NCBI GenBank assembly: GCA_964544965.1
Contig: CAZJED010000008.1
Location: 1-36,000, forward strand
From: UBA11869 sp964544965
Lineage (GTDB): Bacteria; Pseudomonadota; Gammaproteobacteria; Eutrophobiales; Eutrophobiaceae
DNA: 36,000 nucleotides
Direction of reading: 5' to 3'
Shown: positions 6,969 to 15,920 of the stretch, piece after piece
Position numbering within the stretch: position 1 is the stretch's first letter
Layout: each line of letters opens with the position of its first letter
Notes under the pieces: model-generated
Seen by the model: only the letters and a program-made list of their open reading frames with translations
Database searches by the model: none
Told to the model about the DNA's origin: nothing
Made by a program: the position numbers and the translations under genes

Positions 6969-9899
6969 CTATTGACATGCTTCACAGTCAGGATCAAGAA
7001 TCGAACAAGTCTCCGTTTCACTATTCTCAGTATTAACTTCCTCTGTTCTAGCACTCGAATTTTTTTCCATATGTGTGGCACCAAGAGAGCGTAGGTAATA
7101 TGTGGTTTTTAATCCACGCACCCACGCAAGCTTGTAGAGATTATCTAATTTTTTACCACTAGGTTCGGCCATATATAGATTTAGCGACTGGCCTTGATCA
7201 ATCCACTTTTGTCTTCTTGCCGCCGACTCTACTAACCATCGCGGATCAATTTCAAATGCTGTTGCGTATATATCTTTGAGTTCAGTAGGTATGCGATCAA
7301 TTTCCTGAACACTACCATCAAAATATTTTAGATCATTAACCATAACTTCATCCCAGAGGCCAAGCTCTTTTAGGTCGTGAGCTAAATATGGATTAACAAC
7401 TGTAAATTCGCCAGAGAGATTAGATTTAACAAATAGATTTTGATATGTAGGCTCTATTGATTGGCTAACGCCACAGATATTTGAAATTGTTGCTGTTGGG
7501 GCTATCGCCATACAATTTGAATTACGCATACCAACTTGCATTACACGATCACGCAAACCACTCCAGTCCATTGTCGTATTGTAATCAACTTGTAGGTAAT
7601 CACCTCGTTCTTCGCCTAACATACGTAATGAATCTATAGGCAAGATTCCTTGGCTCCATAAAGATCCATTATATGTTGAATAGGGATCTCTCTCTTCTGC
7701 TAAGTTAGTCGATGCTTTAATTGCAAAGTAGCTGACGGTTTCCATGCTTTTATCAGCAAAATTAACAGCATCTAGTGAAGTGTAGGGTATACGAAGTTTA
7801 TATAGACTATCCTGAAAACCCATAACACCAAGCCCAACAGGCCTATGTCTTAGGTTAGATCTTCTCGCTTTAGGTACGCTGTAGTAGTTGTAGTCAATCA
7901 CATTATCAAGCATCCGCATCGCTGTGCTGACTGTTTTTTCTAATTTTTCTAAATCTAAGCCTTCATTATTTAAATGTTGAGGAAGATTGATTGAGCCTAA
8001 ATTACACACAGCAATTTCGTCATCTGATGTATTAAGCGTTATCTCAGTACAAAGATTTGATGAGTGTACAACACCAGTATGCGATTGAGGCGAACGAATA
8101 TTGCAAGGGTCTTTGAATGTTATCCATGGGTGACCTGTTTCAAATAGCATTGATAAAATCTTTCGCCATAGCTCGACAGCCTCAACGATTTTAAAATTGG
8201 TAATAGCGCCATCCGTAGTTTTATGTTCATATTCGCAGTAACGATGTTCAAATTTTTCACCATAAAGATCGTGTAAATCGCTAGTCTCATGTGGTGAAAA
8301 TAATGTCCATTGACCATCTTCGGCGACACGTTTCATAAACAGATCTGGTATCCAATTTGCAGTATTCATATCATGTGTGCGGCGGCGTTCATCGCCAGTG
8401 TTTTTTCTCAATTCTAAGAATTCTTCAATATCAAGATGCCAGGTCTCAAGGTATGCGCACATCGCGCCTTTACGTTTACCGCCTTGGTTGACTGCAACTG
8501 CTGTATCGTTAGCTACTTTAAGAAACGGAACAACACCTTGCGATTTACCATTAGTGCCTTTTATATGAGTGCCTAATGCGCGTACAGACGTCCAGTCATT
8601 GCCCAGACCACCAGCAAATTTTGATAATAGAGCATCATCTTTGATAGCAGAAAAAATTCCATCGAGATCATCGGGAACAGTTGTTAAGTAGCAACTCGAC
8701 AATTGTGGCCGTAGTGTTCCTGAATTAAATAAAGTTGGGGTTGAACTCATAAAATTAAATGAAGAAAGCAATTCGTAAAATTCAATAGCTCGTTGATTAC
8801 GATCCGACTCATTTATTGCCAAACCCATTGCAACTCGCATAAAGAATGCTTGAGGTAATTCAAAACGAACATCCATTGAGTGGATAAAATAACGGTCATA
8901 AAGCGTCTGCAAACCAAGATAAGTGAATTGAAGATCATGGTCTGGTTTTAGTGCCTTACTTAAATGCTCTAAATCATATTTAGTTAACTCATAGTCAAGC
9001 AACTCTAATTCTGCACCCCGTTGTATATATTTTTTGAAGTAATCTTGATAACCCTCTTTCATTTCTTTGTGAGTTGCTTGTGTTTTAACGCCCTCTATAA
9101 AGGTCAATGCTTCTTGGCGAAGTTGATCAAGTAAGAGAGATGCAGTGACATAGCTATAGTTCGGTTCTTTTTCTATTAAGATTCTGGCGCTCATAACTAA
9201 TGCTTGTCCAACGTCAGCTTCATCAATACCATCGAATAAATTGTTTTTCGTTTCATTAATAACAGTTTCTGCATCAACTTCACTAATATTTTCGCAGGCT
9301 TCTTCGGCAATTAATTTTAGTCGAGCTATATCTAACGGTTTCTTTGCACCATCTACACGGGTAACGTTCAATACAATAGGTTCTGTTTTTTCTTTTGTTT
9401 CAACGCCTGTTTCTATTTCTGCAGCACGTTCTCGTGTACGCTCTTCACGGTAAAGCACATAAGCTCTCGCAACTTTTTGTTCGCCATTACGCATTAATGC
9501 AAGTTCCACTTGGTCTTGAATATCTTCAATGTGTAATGTGCCGCCGTCTGGCATGCGACGCGTGAAAGCGCTTAATACTGTTTGCGTAAGGGATTCTACG
9601 GCCTGATGTATACGAGTTGATGCGGCAGCTGTACCACCCTCAACACTTATAAAAGCTTTTGTTAGTGCTATTGAGATTTTACTGGTGTCAAATGCAGTGA
9701 CTTTTCCGTTACGACGAATAACTTGATAGTTATTTAGTTGGCTAGATAAAAATTCTTTTTGAACATGGTCTGCTGCAGTTTTTGCAAAAACTTCTTCTTG
9801 CGAAATGACATCCTGTTTATCATCATTTTTGATCGCATCTTCTAACTCACTGATGGCCGCCTCCATATCCGAAGTCGCCCCAGTTGTCTCAGCTCCCAT
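6969..9899 (-). CDS. nrdA: Ribonucleoside-diphosphate reductase class Ia, alpha subunit NrdA
   Basis: The 976-residue catalytic subunit, which reduces ribonucleoside diphosphates to deoxyribonucleotides. Two ATP-cone regulatory domains appear at the N-terminus (about 57-150, from YQVIRRNGKVTAFD; about 175-265, from LNVTRVDGAKKPLD), so it is longer than E. coli NrdA, which has one. Catalytic residues are Cys403 (SSCY), Asn615-Cys617-Glu619 (NLCTE) and Cys632 (AVCNLGS). The radical-transfer tyrosine pair is in KTTYYLRSLG, and the C-terminal redox cysteines are Cys972 and Cys975 (CEACQ). The first 50 residues look like a disordered acidic leader. A GAGGTG ribosome-binding site lies at 9905-9910. 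Promoter, NrdR and DnaA sites lie upstream at 10035-10129. Confidence 0.97.
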   Translation of the reverse strand: MGAETTGATSDMEAAISELEDAIKNDDKQDVISQEEVFAKTAADHVQKEFLSSQLNNYQVIRRNGKVTAFDTSKISIALTKAFISVEGGTAAASTRIHQAVESLTQTVLSAFTRRMPDGGTLHIEDIQDQVELALMRNGEQKVARAYVLYREERTRERAAEIETGVETKEKTEPIVLNVTRVDGAKKPLDIARLKLIAEEACENISEVDAETVINETKNNLFDGIDEADVGQALVMSARILIEKEPNYSYVTASLLLDQLRQEALTFIEGVKTQATHKEMKEGYQDYFKKYIQRGAELELLDYELTKYDLEHLSKALKPDHDLQFTYLGLQTLYDRYFIHSMDVRFELPQAFFMRVAMGLAINESDRNQRAIEFYELLSSFNFMSSTPTLFNSGTLRPQLSSCYLTTVPDDLDGIFSAIKDDALLSKFAGGLGNDWTSVRALGTHIKGTNGKSQGVVPFLKVANDTAVAVNQGGKRKGAMCAYLETWHLDIEEFLELRKNTGDERRRTHDMNTANWIPDLFMKRVAEDGQWTLFSPHETSDLHDLYGEKFEHRYCEYEHKTTDGAITNFKIVEAVELWRKILSMLFETGHPWITFKDPCNIRSPQSHTGVVHSSNLCTEITLNTSDDEIAVCNLGSINLPQHLNNEGLDLEKLEKTVSTAMRMLDNVIDYNYYSVPKARRSNLRHRPVGLGVMGFQDSLYKLRIPYTSLDAVNFADKSMETVSYFAIKASTNLAEERDPYSTYNGSLWSQGILPIDSLRMLGEERGDYLQVDYNTTMDWSGLRDRVMQVGMRNSNCMAIAPTATISNICGVSQSIEPTYQNLFVKSNLSGEFTVVNPYLAHDLKELGLWDEVMVNDLKYFDGSVQEIDRIPTELKDIYATAFEIDPRWLVESAARRQKWIDQGQSLNLYMAEPSGKKLDNLYKLAWVRGLKTTYYLRSLGATHMEKNSSARTEEVNTENSETETCSILDPDCEACQ

Positions 9900-10034
9900 T
9901 TATGCACCTCTAAATTATTGTTTTTATTAAAATTATTGTGTTTTAATTACTTACGAACCTCGAGAATTAGAAATTTAATGCTTCATTTTTATGTGTATAG
10001 CTCGAAATTCGATTAAATTGATCCGCTAAACAAA

Positions 10035-10063
10035 TGTATAACACCACAATAAGATGTGGTCAA
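10035..10063 (-). promoter_or_regulatory. Sigma70-type promoter of nrdAB
   Basis: On the minus strand, TTGACC (10063-10058) and TATACA (10040-10035) are separated by exactly 17 bp, a near-consensus -35/-10 pair, about 140 bp upstream of the nrdA start codon. The first NrdR box covers the spacer and the edge of the -35 element, as expected for repression by occlusion. Confidence 0.75.
10044..10059. promoter_or_regulatory. NrdR box 1 (overlaps the nrdA promoter)
   Basis: CCACAATAAGATGTGG is a 16-bp imperfect palindrome matching the NrdR consensus (acaCwAtATaTwGtgt). It lies in the spacer of the nrdA promoter. Its centre is 32 bp, about three helical turns, from the second box, the usual spacing for paired NrdR sites. 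NrdR is an ATP-cone/zinc-ribbon repressor of ribonucleotide reductase genes; nrdR itself is not in the window. Confidence 0.82.
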
Positions 10064-10075
10064 GCGCTATTTAAA

Positions 10076-10091
10076 ACACTATATCTTGTGG
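10076..10091. promoter_or_regulatory. NrdR box 2
   Basis: ACACTATATCTTGTGG closely matches the NrdR consensus. It is placed 32 bp centre to centre from box 1, immediately upstream of the -35 element on the nrdA side. Confidence 0.85.
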
Positions 10092-10120
10092 AATTTACTG
10101 TGAGATTATTTTGGATTTCC

Positions 10121-10129
10121 TGTGGATAA
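10121..10129 (-). promoter_or_regulatory. DnaA box upstream of nrdA
   Basis: TGTGGATAA is the exact complement of the consensus DnaA box TTATCCACA. A weaker copy, TGTGGAGAA, follows at 10132-10140. DnaA regulates nrdAB in E. coli, so control by the replication initiator is plausible. The remaining stretch to the trhO start at 10349 is AT-rich; the only other element seen is TATAAT at 10289-10294, a possible trhO -10 hexamer with no convincing -35. Confidence 0.65.
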
Positions 10130-10348
10130 AATGTGGAGAAATATAAAAATATAATTAATATTAAATTAAAATCTTTTATTTTCAATAATTTATAGTTAAT
10201 GTATTTTTTTTATTGAATTCTGCTCCAATATTAACTATTACTGATAATATAATTCTGTTTACTTCAAAGCATCGCTTGTTAGCTCATGTATAATCAGCAA
10301 CCCATTTAACTACAAATCAATAATTTTGGTATTTTTAAAGACTTATTT

Positions 10349-11269
10349 ATGAAAGAGAAATATCTTATCGTTACCCTGTATAAGTTTGTTCGGTTTTCTG
10401 ATTATGTTTCATATCAGCCAAAAATATTAAATTTTTGCGTTGAAAAAAATATCAAGGGGACATTGTTGCTAGCAAATGAGGGCATTAATGGTACTGTAGC
10501 CGGTACAAAATCCAATATTCAAGAGTTTCTTCAATTTTTGAAATCTGAAGATAAATTTTCCGATATTAAGCATAAAGAATCTTTCGCAGGCGAAATTCCT
10601 TTTCACCGAATGAAAGTGAAATTAAAAAAAGAGATAGTAACTTTAGGGCAGCCTAATATATATCCATCCGAGCAATCCGGAATTCGTGTTGATCCAAAAG
10701 ATTGGAATAGTCTTATAAGCGATCCAAATGTAGTGTTAGTGGATGCTCGTAATGAATACGAACATCAGATAGGCACATTTGAGGATGCAATTTCACCGGA
10801 AACAACAAATTTTCGTGAATTTCCAGATTTTGTAAAACAAAAATTAAACCCAAATAAAAATAAAAAAGTTGCCATTTTCTGTACAGGAGGTATCCGCTGT
10901 GAAAAAGCAAGCGCCTATATGCTTAACCAAGGTTTTGAAAATGTCTATCAATTAAATGGTGGTATTTTAAAATATTTAGAGAATATAGATATTAACAAGA
11001 GTCTTTGGCATGGCGAATGTTTTGTTTTTGATTCAAGAGTATCGGTTGATTATGATTTGGCAAAAGGCAAATATGAACAGTGCTTCGCATGCAGGAGACC
11101 ATTGTCAGAAGAAGATCTTCAATCAAAATTATATAAGAAAGGAATAACATGTCCTTACTGTATTAATGAGAAAACTGACAATCAACGTGAACGTTTTAGT
11201 GAGCGTCAACGTCAGGTTGAATTAGCTAAAAAGAGAAATCAAAAGCATATTGGCGCTCGAATGAATTAA
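10349..11269 (+). CDS. trhO: tRNA uridine(34) hydroxylase TrhO (rhodanese family, YceA)
   Basis: A 306-residue protein that hydroxylates U34 of certain tRNAs using oxygen, an early step toward 5-methoxyuridine and 5-oxyacetyluridine. The N-terminal domain has GTLLLANEGINGTVAGT (37-53). The central rhodanese domain has VVLVDARNEYEHQIGTF (128-144) and the active-site loop CTGGIRCEKAS (178-188; Cys178 and Cys184). The tail carries a four-cysteine CFAC...CPYC pair that looks like a zinc site. It is followed on the same strand by cmoA and cmoB, which act later on the same wobble base, so the three form a wobble-uridine modification group. That clustering supports the functional call. Confidence 0.93.
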   Translation: MKEKYLIVTLYKFVRFSDYVSYQPKILNFCVEKNIKGTLLLANEGINGTVAGTKSNIQEFLQFLKSEDKFSDIKHKESFAGEIPFHRMKVKLKKEIVTLGQPNIYPSEQSGIRVDPKDWNSLISDPNVVLVDARNEYEHQIGTFEDAISPETTNFREFPDFVKQKLNPNKNKKVAIFCTGGIRCEKASAYMLNQGFENVYQLNGGILKYLENIDINKSLWHGECFVFDSRVSVDYDLAKGKYEQCFACRRPLSEEDLQSKLYKKGITCPYCINEKTDNQRERFSERQRQVELAKKRNQKHIGARMN

Positions 11270-11296
11270 TATTTTTTGTTATTTAAAAAAATAGTA

Positions 11297-12019
11297 ATGA
11301 AAGATACGATATACCGATCAGTTAACAATTCAATTAAACCATTCGAGTTTAACGATGAGGTTACAAATGTTTTTCCTGATATGATTTTACGCTCAGTTCC
11401 TGGATATCCTCTTACCATATCAATGATAAGCGTTATAGCTGATAAATTTTATCAGACTGGTAGTAATATTTATGATCTTGGATGCTCGCTTGGGACTGTC
11501 AGTATTGCGATCAGTAAGGTTCTAAAGGATAAAAAATGTAAAATTATAGCCATTGATGATTCTGAGGCAATGATAAGATCATGCTGCAAAAATAATATAA
11601 AAGAAAATTATGAAAATAAAATAGATTTTATATTAGATGACATGTTAACAACTAATATTTCTAATGCATCAATTGTAGTTATGAATTTTAGTTTGCAGTT
11701 TATTCCATTAGAAAGTCGGCAAAAACTTGTAGAAAAAATATTTAATGGTTTATTGCCTGGTGGCGCACTTATTTTGTCAGAAAAGATTCTTTTTGATGAT
11801 ATGGATGAGAATGATTTGATGTCGAGACTTCATTACCATATGAAAGAATTAAATGGTTATGAAAAACTTGAAATTTCGAGTAAAAGAAAATCGTTAGAGG
11901 ATGTGCTAATTCCAGAAAAAATTGATACGCATCTGGAGAGACTCAGTCGAGCAGGATTTAAAGATTCATATGTATGGTTAAAATGTTTTAATTTCGCTTC
12001 TTTAGTTGCTTTTAAATAA
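11297..12019 (+). CDS. cmoA: Carboxy-S-adenosyl-L-methionine synthase CmoA
   Basis: Converts SAM and prephenate to carboxy-SAM, the donor for wobble-uridine carboxymethylation. The 240-residue product matches E. coli CmoA along its length: FPDMILRSVPGYPLTISMI, IYDLGCSLGTVSIAI (SAM loop), NFSLQFIP, LLPGGALILSEK and CFNFASLVA at the end. The frame extends upstream to a TTG at 11276, but the ATG at 11297 is the better start because it gives the usual N-terminus. The upstream ribosome-binding site is weak. CmoB follows 19 bp downstream. Confidence 0.95.
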   Translation: MKDTIYRSVNNSIKPFEFNDEVTNVFPDMILRSVPGYPLTISMISVIADKFYQTGSNIYDLGCSLGTVSIAISKVLKDKKCKIIAIDDSEAMIRSCCKNNIKENYENKIDFILDDMLTTNISNASIVVMNFSLQFIPLESRQKLVEKIFNGLLPGGALILSEKILFDDMDENDLMSRLHYHMKELNGYEKLEISSKRKSLEDVLIPEKIDTHLERLSRAGFKDSYVWLKCFNFASLVAFK

Positions 12020-12038
12020 AGATTATTAATTATTTTTA

Positions 12039-13010
12039 ATGCCTAATCAAAAATTATTTGAGATCCTTCAAAAGAATAAAATGAGCTCTTTTGCTAATGA
12101 GCTAAAAAAACAAATTCCTGATTTTCTAGATAGTACTAGACATGGTGATTTCTTAAGATGGTCTAGTTCTGTTGAGAACCTACCTTCTATTGAAATTTCT
12201 GAATTTAATTTGGACTCTGATAACATTATTGTGGGTAGTAAATCAGATTGCAGCGATATTGAACGTAAATTAATAGAAGAACAACTAAAACAGTTGATGC
12301 CTTGGCGAAAAGGCCCTTACAATTTGTTTGGTTTAATTTTGGATGCAGAGTGGCAATCTAATATGAAATGGAAGCGATTAGAAGGGTATATAAAAGCACT
12401 TAAGAATAAACTGGTGTTAGATGTTGGATGTGGTAACGGATACTACGGATGGAGAATGTTGGGAAAAGGGGCTAAATATGTTGTTGGTATTGACCCATCA
12501 CTTTTATTTTATTCGCAATTTATGGTAATTAAAAAATATTTACCGGATTCTGATATAGAAATCATTCCTTTTGGGATTGAAAAATTACCTGATAGTGAAT
12601 TGTATTTTGATACTGTTTTTTCAATGGGTGTGATATATCACCGTCGAGAACCAGCCGAACATTTAAAGCAATTATCAAGATGCCTTAAATCTGGTGGCGA
12701 ACTAGTGATTGAATCTATTGTAATTGATAGTAATAAACTCGATGTATTAATACCGGAAGAACCTTATGCAAAGATGAAGAATGTTTGGTCAATCCCGAGT
12801 CTTAAGTTATTGGTTAAATGGATTAATGATGCTGGTTTTAGGAATACAAGAGTTATTGATACGGTAAAAACTACATCTAAAGAACAGCGGATAACGAAGT
12901 GGATGCAATTTGAATCTCTCGATGATTTTTTAGATCAGCATGATAGTGATAAAACAATCGAGGGGTATCCAGCGCCAGTACGATCTATTGTTATATCAGA
13001 AAAACCTTAA
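12039..13010 (+). CDS. cmoB: tRNA U34 carboxymethyltransferase CmoB
   Basis: Transfers the carboxymethyl group of carboxy-SAM to 5-hydroxyuridine 34 to give cmo5U. The 323-residue product has the family features in order: an N-terminal region ending MPWRKGPYNLFGLILDAEWQS, then LEGYIKALKNKLVLDVGCGNGYYGWRMLGKGA (SAM-binding Rossmann motif, about 117-148), FDTVFSMGVIYHRREP and the C-terminal RSIVI segment. It pairs with cmoA directly upstream and with trhO before that. Confidence 0.95.
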   Translation: MPNQKLFEILQKNKMSSFANELKKQIPDFLDSTRHGDFLRWSSSVENLPSIEISEFNLDSDNIIVGSKSDCSDIERKLIEEQLKQLMPWRKGPYNLFGLILDAEWQSNMKWKRLEGYIKALKNKLVLDVGCGNGYYGWRMLGKGAKYVVGIDPSLLFYSQFMVIKKYLPDSDIEIIPFGIEKLPDSELYFDTVFSMGVIYHRREPAEHLKQLSRCLKSGGELVIESIVIDSNKLDVLIPEEPYAKMKNVWSIPSLKLLVKWINDAGFRNTRVIDTVKTTSKEQRITKWMQFESLDDFLDQHDSDKTIEGYPAPVRSIVISEKP

Positions 13011-13035
13011 ATTTAATATTGCAGGTAAATTAGTT

Positions 13036-14151
13036 ATGAAACTTAAACTATTTAGTCTTTTTTTTCTGCTTTCTTTTTTTGAATTTGCTATCGCTGAAAA
13101 AATTTACACGTCTGATAAACACTCTTACTCAATTGAAACAGTAGTTGATGGTTTACGGTACCCCTGGGCAGTTGAATTCATAACAAATAAAAAAATATTA
13201 ATAACTGAACGTCCAGGCCGTTTACGTATTTATGAGAATGGTAAATTATTAGCACCAATAAAAGGTTTACCAAGCATTAAGGCGGAGAGGCAAGGGGGGC
13301 TATTAGATGTAGCACTCGATCCAGATTTTAGCAAAAACAAAATTTTATTTTTTTCTTATTCTGCCGGAAATATGTTTGGAATTGGAACAGAGGTAGCTTC
13401 AGCAAGATTAGATAATAATGCGTTAAAAGATTTAAGGGTTTTATTTAGAGCTTTACCTAAATCAAAAGGAGGGCTTCATTTTGGCTCGCGTCTATTATTA
13501 ACGAGGGATAATAGCCTTTATATTACTTTAGGCGACCGTGGTGAAATGAATAGGGCGCAGGATATTGGTGATCATGCTGGTTCTCTAATCAGAATTAATA
13601 AAGATGGATCAATTCCTGAAAGCAACCCTTTTACTCAAGACTCTAACGCTAAACCAGAAATTTACGCCTATGGAAATAGAAATATGCAAGGTATAGCTTT
13701 GGATCCAACAACAAATGAGATTTGGACAATAGAACATGGCCCACAGGGCGGCGATGAACTAAATTTAATGAAGCCAGGCATTAATTTTGGCTGGCCAGTG
13801 ATTACCTATGGTGTTAACTATGGAATCGGCACTAAGATTGGTGAAGGAACACACAAAAACGGCATGTCTCAGCCCGTTTATTACTGGGTACCTTCAATTG
13901 CGACATCGAGTGTATTGTTCTATAGCGGTAAAAAATTTCCAAACTGGAAGGGTAATGCCTTTGTCAGCTCTTTAAAATTCGGGCAATTAGCGAGACTTGA
14001 AATGGCCGATAATAAAGTTATTAAAGAAGAAAGATTGGTAAATGGCGATGTAGGCAGAATAAGGGAAGTTAAAGAGGGACCGGATGGTTTTCTTTATATT
14101 CTCATCGATGATGAGAATGGGAAATTACTTAGACTTAAGCCTTCCAATTAG
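13036..14151 (+). CDS. Secreted PQQ-dependent aldose sugar dehydrogenase family protein
   Basis: A 371-residue protein with a signal peptide (KLKLFSLFFLLSFFEFAIA, cleavage near residue 20) and a six-bladed propeller of the soluble glucose/aldose dehydrogenase family (E. coli YliI/Asd type). Motifs include GLRYPWAVEFI, LITERPGRLRI, GGLLDVALDPDF, GGLHFGSRLLL, ITLGDRGEMNRAQD, YAYGNRNMQGIALDP, WTIEHGPQGGDELN and NFGWPVITYGVNY. The likely function is periplasmic oxidation of aldoses or aldehydes with PQQ; methylotrophs usually make PQQ for methanol dehydrogenase. The ATG at 13036 follows AGG at 13023-13025. The frame is open back into cmoB but without the signal peptide. A strong terminator follows at 14217. 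Confidence 0.88.
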   Translation: MKLKLFSLFFLLSFFEFAIAEKIYTSDKHSYSIETVVDGLRYPWAVEFITNKKILITERPGRLRIYENGKLLAPIKGLPSIKAERQGGLLDVALDPDFSKNKILFFSYSAGNMFGIGTEVASARLDNNALKDLRVLFRALPKSKGGLHFGSRLLLTRDNSLYITLGDRGEMNRAQDIGDHAGSLIRINKDGSIPESNPFTQDSNAKPEIYAYGNRNMQGIALDPTTNEIWTIEHGPQGGDELNLMKPGINFGWPVITYGVNYGIGTKIGEGTHKNGMSQPVYYWVPSIATSSVLFYSGKKFPNWKGNAFVSSLKFGQLARLEMADNKVIKEERLVNGDVGRIREVKEGPDGFLYILIDDENGKLLRLKPSN

Positions 14152-14216
14152 ATAGGTTTTTCTGAAGAATATACTCAATTATTTACATTAATTATTATAT
14201 ATAAATATATGAATTA

Positions 14217-14256
14217 TATATAAAATAAGCTGTAATATTGCAGCTTATTTTATATA
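14217..14256. terminator. Bidirectional terminator between convergent genes
   Basis: A perfect 16-bp inverted repeat (14217-14232 and 14241-14256, with AAGCTG/CAGCTT at the tip) has an 8-base loop and AT-rich outer arms. The outer arms supply A/T runs for both strands. It separates the sugar dehydrogenase (plus) from the outer-membrane barrel (minus). Confidence 0.75.
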
Positions 14257-14271
14257 GATTTACGAAATGTT

Positions 14272-15372
14272 TTACCAGGCAAACTGCCATCCAGCTGTAA
14301 TAGCGTAATCGGTTTCCATTTGTGGACCATTTAGGTCTTGATGCACTGGAATTCCCGCTTCAAGTGACAATCTATGACTTCTTAAAACTCCTGTTTGCCC
14401 TACTAAATTCAATCCAAAATAGAGATTTATCGTGTCACCGCCATATTTATCTGGGTCCGCGGTTTGAACAGGAAGAGAAATTCGCTCATCAATACCATCA
14501 ATTTTATCTTCATTTTTATATGCTAGCCTTGTTGATACGCTAATTGAAGGTTGCGGTTGGTAACTTAACCATGATGTTATTTGGTGAATATCGCCCAAAC
14601 TGTAGCCTTTATGATTACCAGTTCTAAATGTCCCCGTGTATTGGGCGCCCCAGCTTAATTTGTCTATTTTCCCGTTGTAAGTTACCCCGGGCAGAATATC
14701 AAAAGTCCCTGATCCTAACTGCATTCCATAAGGTAAAACAACATTATTACTTGCGCCACCAGGGGTTAGAATTGTATCGCGTTTATCTGTGTCACCAGTA
14801 GGTAGACTTATACCAGCATTTAAGCACATCAAATGTGTATGACTTTTAGATATACGAAATAAGCCAGTAATTTTCGTGTCTCCTATACCACTTGATGTGG
14901 TAGTGAATGTACCCCTACGGGTTGTTCCAGAACCTCCCTGGAAGGTTATATGATCCATGGATTTTTCCATGTACATACCCATAAACATTAAAGTTACCCA
15001 ATCAGTTGGGGCATACATTGCACCAAACATATGCATATCCATTGTCATTTTTGTCGGAACAACACGAAGTGTTGCCGGCGGTGAGAAGCGATTTGCAACA
15101 TTCGTAACAATAAACTCTGGCGATACTCCAGTTGTTCCTATGCGATTACCTTCCATACTCATATGTTGAAAGCGATAAGATGCCATCCATTCACCTTTCT
15201 TATGCATATGCTCACCCATAACACCTATTGGTGCATGTCCGTTCGCATTAATTGGTTTTAATTCGCCGTTATCTATATTAAATTCAATATTATTATGATT
15301 TTCATCTGCTAAAACATTTACATTTAATAGTAAAATTGCCACGCAGAAGATTTTTTTATTTTCTAAAAACAT
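14272..15372 (-). CDS. Met-rich outer-membrane beta-barrel protein (phenol-degradation meta-pathway-like 'transporter' family)
   Basis: A 366-residue protein with a signal peptide (cleavage near LADEN, residue 22) and alternating amphipathic strands ending in an aromatic residue (WQFAW), typical of outer-membrane barrels. It resembles the PF13557-type family: GDTKITGLFRI, GISLPTGDTD, YGMQLGSGTFDILPGVTY and SLEAGIPVHQDLNGPQME. Residues 46-140 are striking, with GEHMHKKGEWM, FQHMSMEG and 15 Met residues between 52 and 139. Methionine and histidine of this density suggest copper or another soft metal. The upstream gene encodes a DUF2946 protein, a family often beside metal genes. GGGGG precedes the start as ribosome-binding site. 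Transport of metal is inference; the barrel call is firm. Confidence 0.75.
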   Translation of the reverse strand: MFLENKKIFCVAILLLNVNVLADENHNNIEFNIDNGELKPINANGHAPIGVMGEHMHKKGEWMASYRFQHMSMEGNRIGTTGVSPEFIVTNVANRFSPPATLRVVPTKMTMDMHMFGAMYAPTDWVTLMFMGMYMEKSMDHITFQGGSGTTRRGTFTTTSSGIGDTKITGLFRISKSHTHLMCLNAGISLPTGDTDKRDTILTPGGASNNVVLPYGMQLGSGTFDILPGVTYNGKIDKLSWGAQYTGTFRTGNHKGYSLGDIHQITSWLSYQPQPSISVSTRLAYKNEDKIDGIDERISLPVQTADPDKYGGDTINLYFGLNLVGQTGVLRSHRLSLEAGIPVHQDLNGPQMETDYAITAGWQFAW

Positions 15373-15453
15373 TATAAAACCCCCAAAAACTAAAACCTAC
15401 ACAAATCTAACGGATAGATTTGTGTGTAAATTAAAAGTATAAAAATTTTTAAA

Positions 15454-15849
15454 TTAGATTAGGGCAGGGGGAGCGCGTACAAATTTTGATAAGCGGTGAG
15501 ATGATTTATGAAATGTAACTTTATATAAAACAAGTTGTTCGTCTGAAAATTCGTTTTGATAATTAGGATTGAAATATTGAAGAGCAAGAGAAGTTCCGCT
15601 AGATGCCCACAGATTACAGGTTGTTTGTTTATCATTGTCAGGAGCAGACTTCTTATTATTCGATTGGTTAATATTAGGGAGTTGGTTAATATTATTTGGA
15701 CCGTGGCAAAGTGTAACAACAATTAAATCTCCATCTGTTGTTTGTGTATTAAGCATATAACCAGTTGCGACGAAAGTTCTTATTAGCAAGCCTAATGATA
15801 TTAAAGAGACGAAAAAATAATGTTTATGGAGTCGGCGGAAGTAATTCAT
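15454..15849 (-). CDS. DUF2946 family protein
   Basis: A 131-residue protein with one N-terminal hydrophobic segment (about 11-30, possibly an uncleaved signal). A TLCHG motif follows (Cys48-His49), then an Asn-rich linker, a second cysteine (Cys78, CNLWA) and the characteristic C-terminal RAPPA (125-129). The motif order (hydrophobic start with GYM, Cys-His, second Cys, RAPPA tail) is that of DUF2946, a family of unknown function frequently found with copper or TonB-related genes. It lies 81 bp upstream of the Met-rich barrel gene on the same strand, likely one operon. The two FNR-type sites about 270 bp upstream may control it. Confidence 0.7.
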   Translation of the reverse strand: MNYFRRLHKHYFFVSLISLGLLIRTFVATGYMLNTQTTDGDLIVVTLCHGPNNINQLPNINQSNNKKSAPDNDKQTTCNLWASSGTSLALQYFNPNYQNEFSDEQLVLYKVTFHKSSHRLSKFVRAPPALI

Positions 15850-15920
15850 GGCGATATTGTATATCAGAAGGCGATTCCATCACAACATTTTCGAAAAAAT
15901 CTCATAACATTAATAATATT

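Noticed and set aside
5762..7084. nrdB reading frame extended into nrdA
   Set aside because: The extra 50 residues are an out-of-frame reading of the nrdA end; ATG 6934 has its own ribosome-binding site.
10121..10140. DnaA boxes as part of a replication origin
   Set aside because: Only one exact and one weak box, no AT-rich unwinding array of iterons and no dnaA/dnaN/gidA context; the site is better explained as nrdA control.
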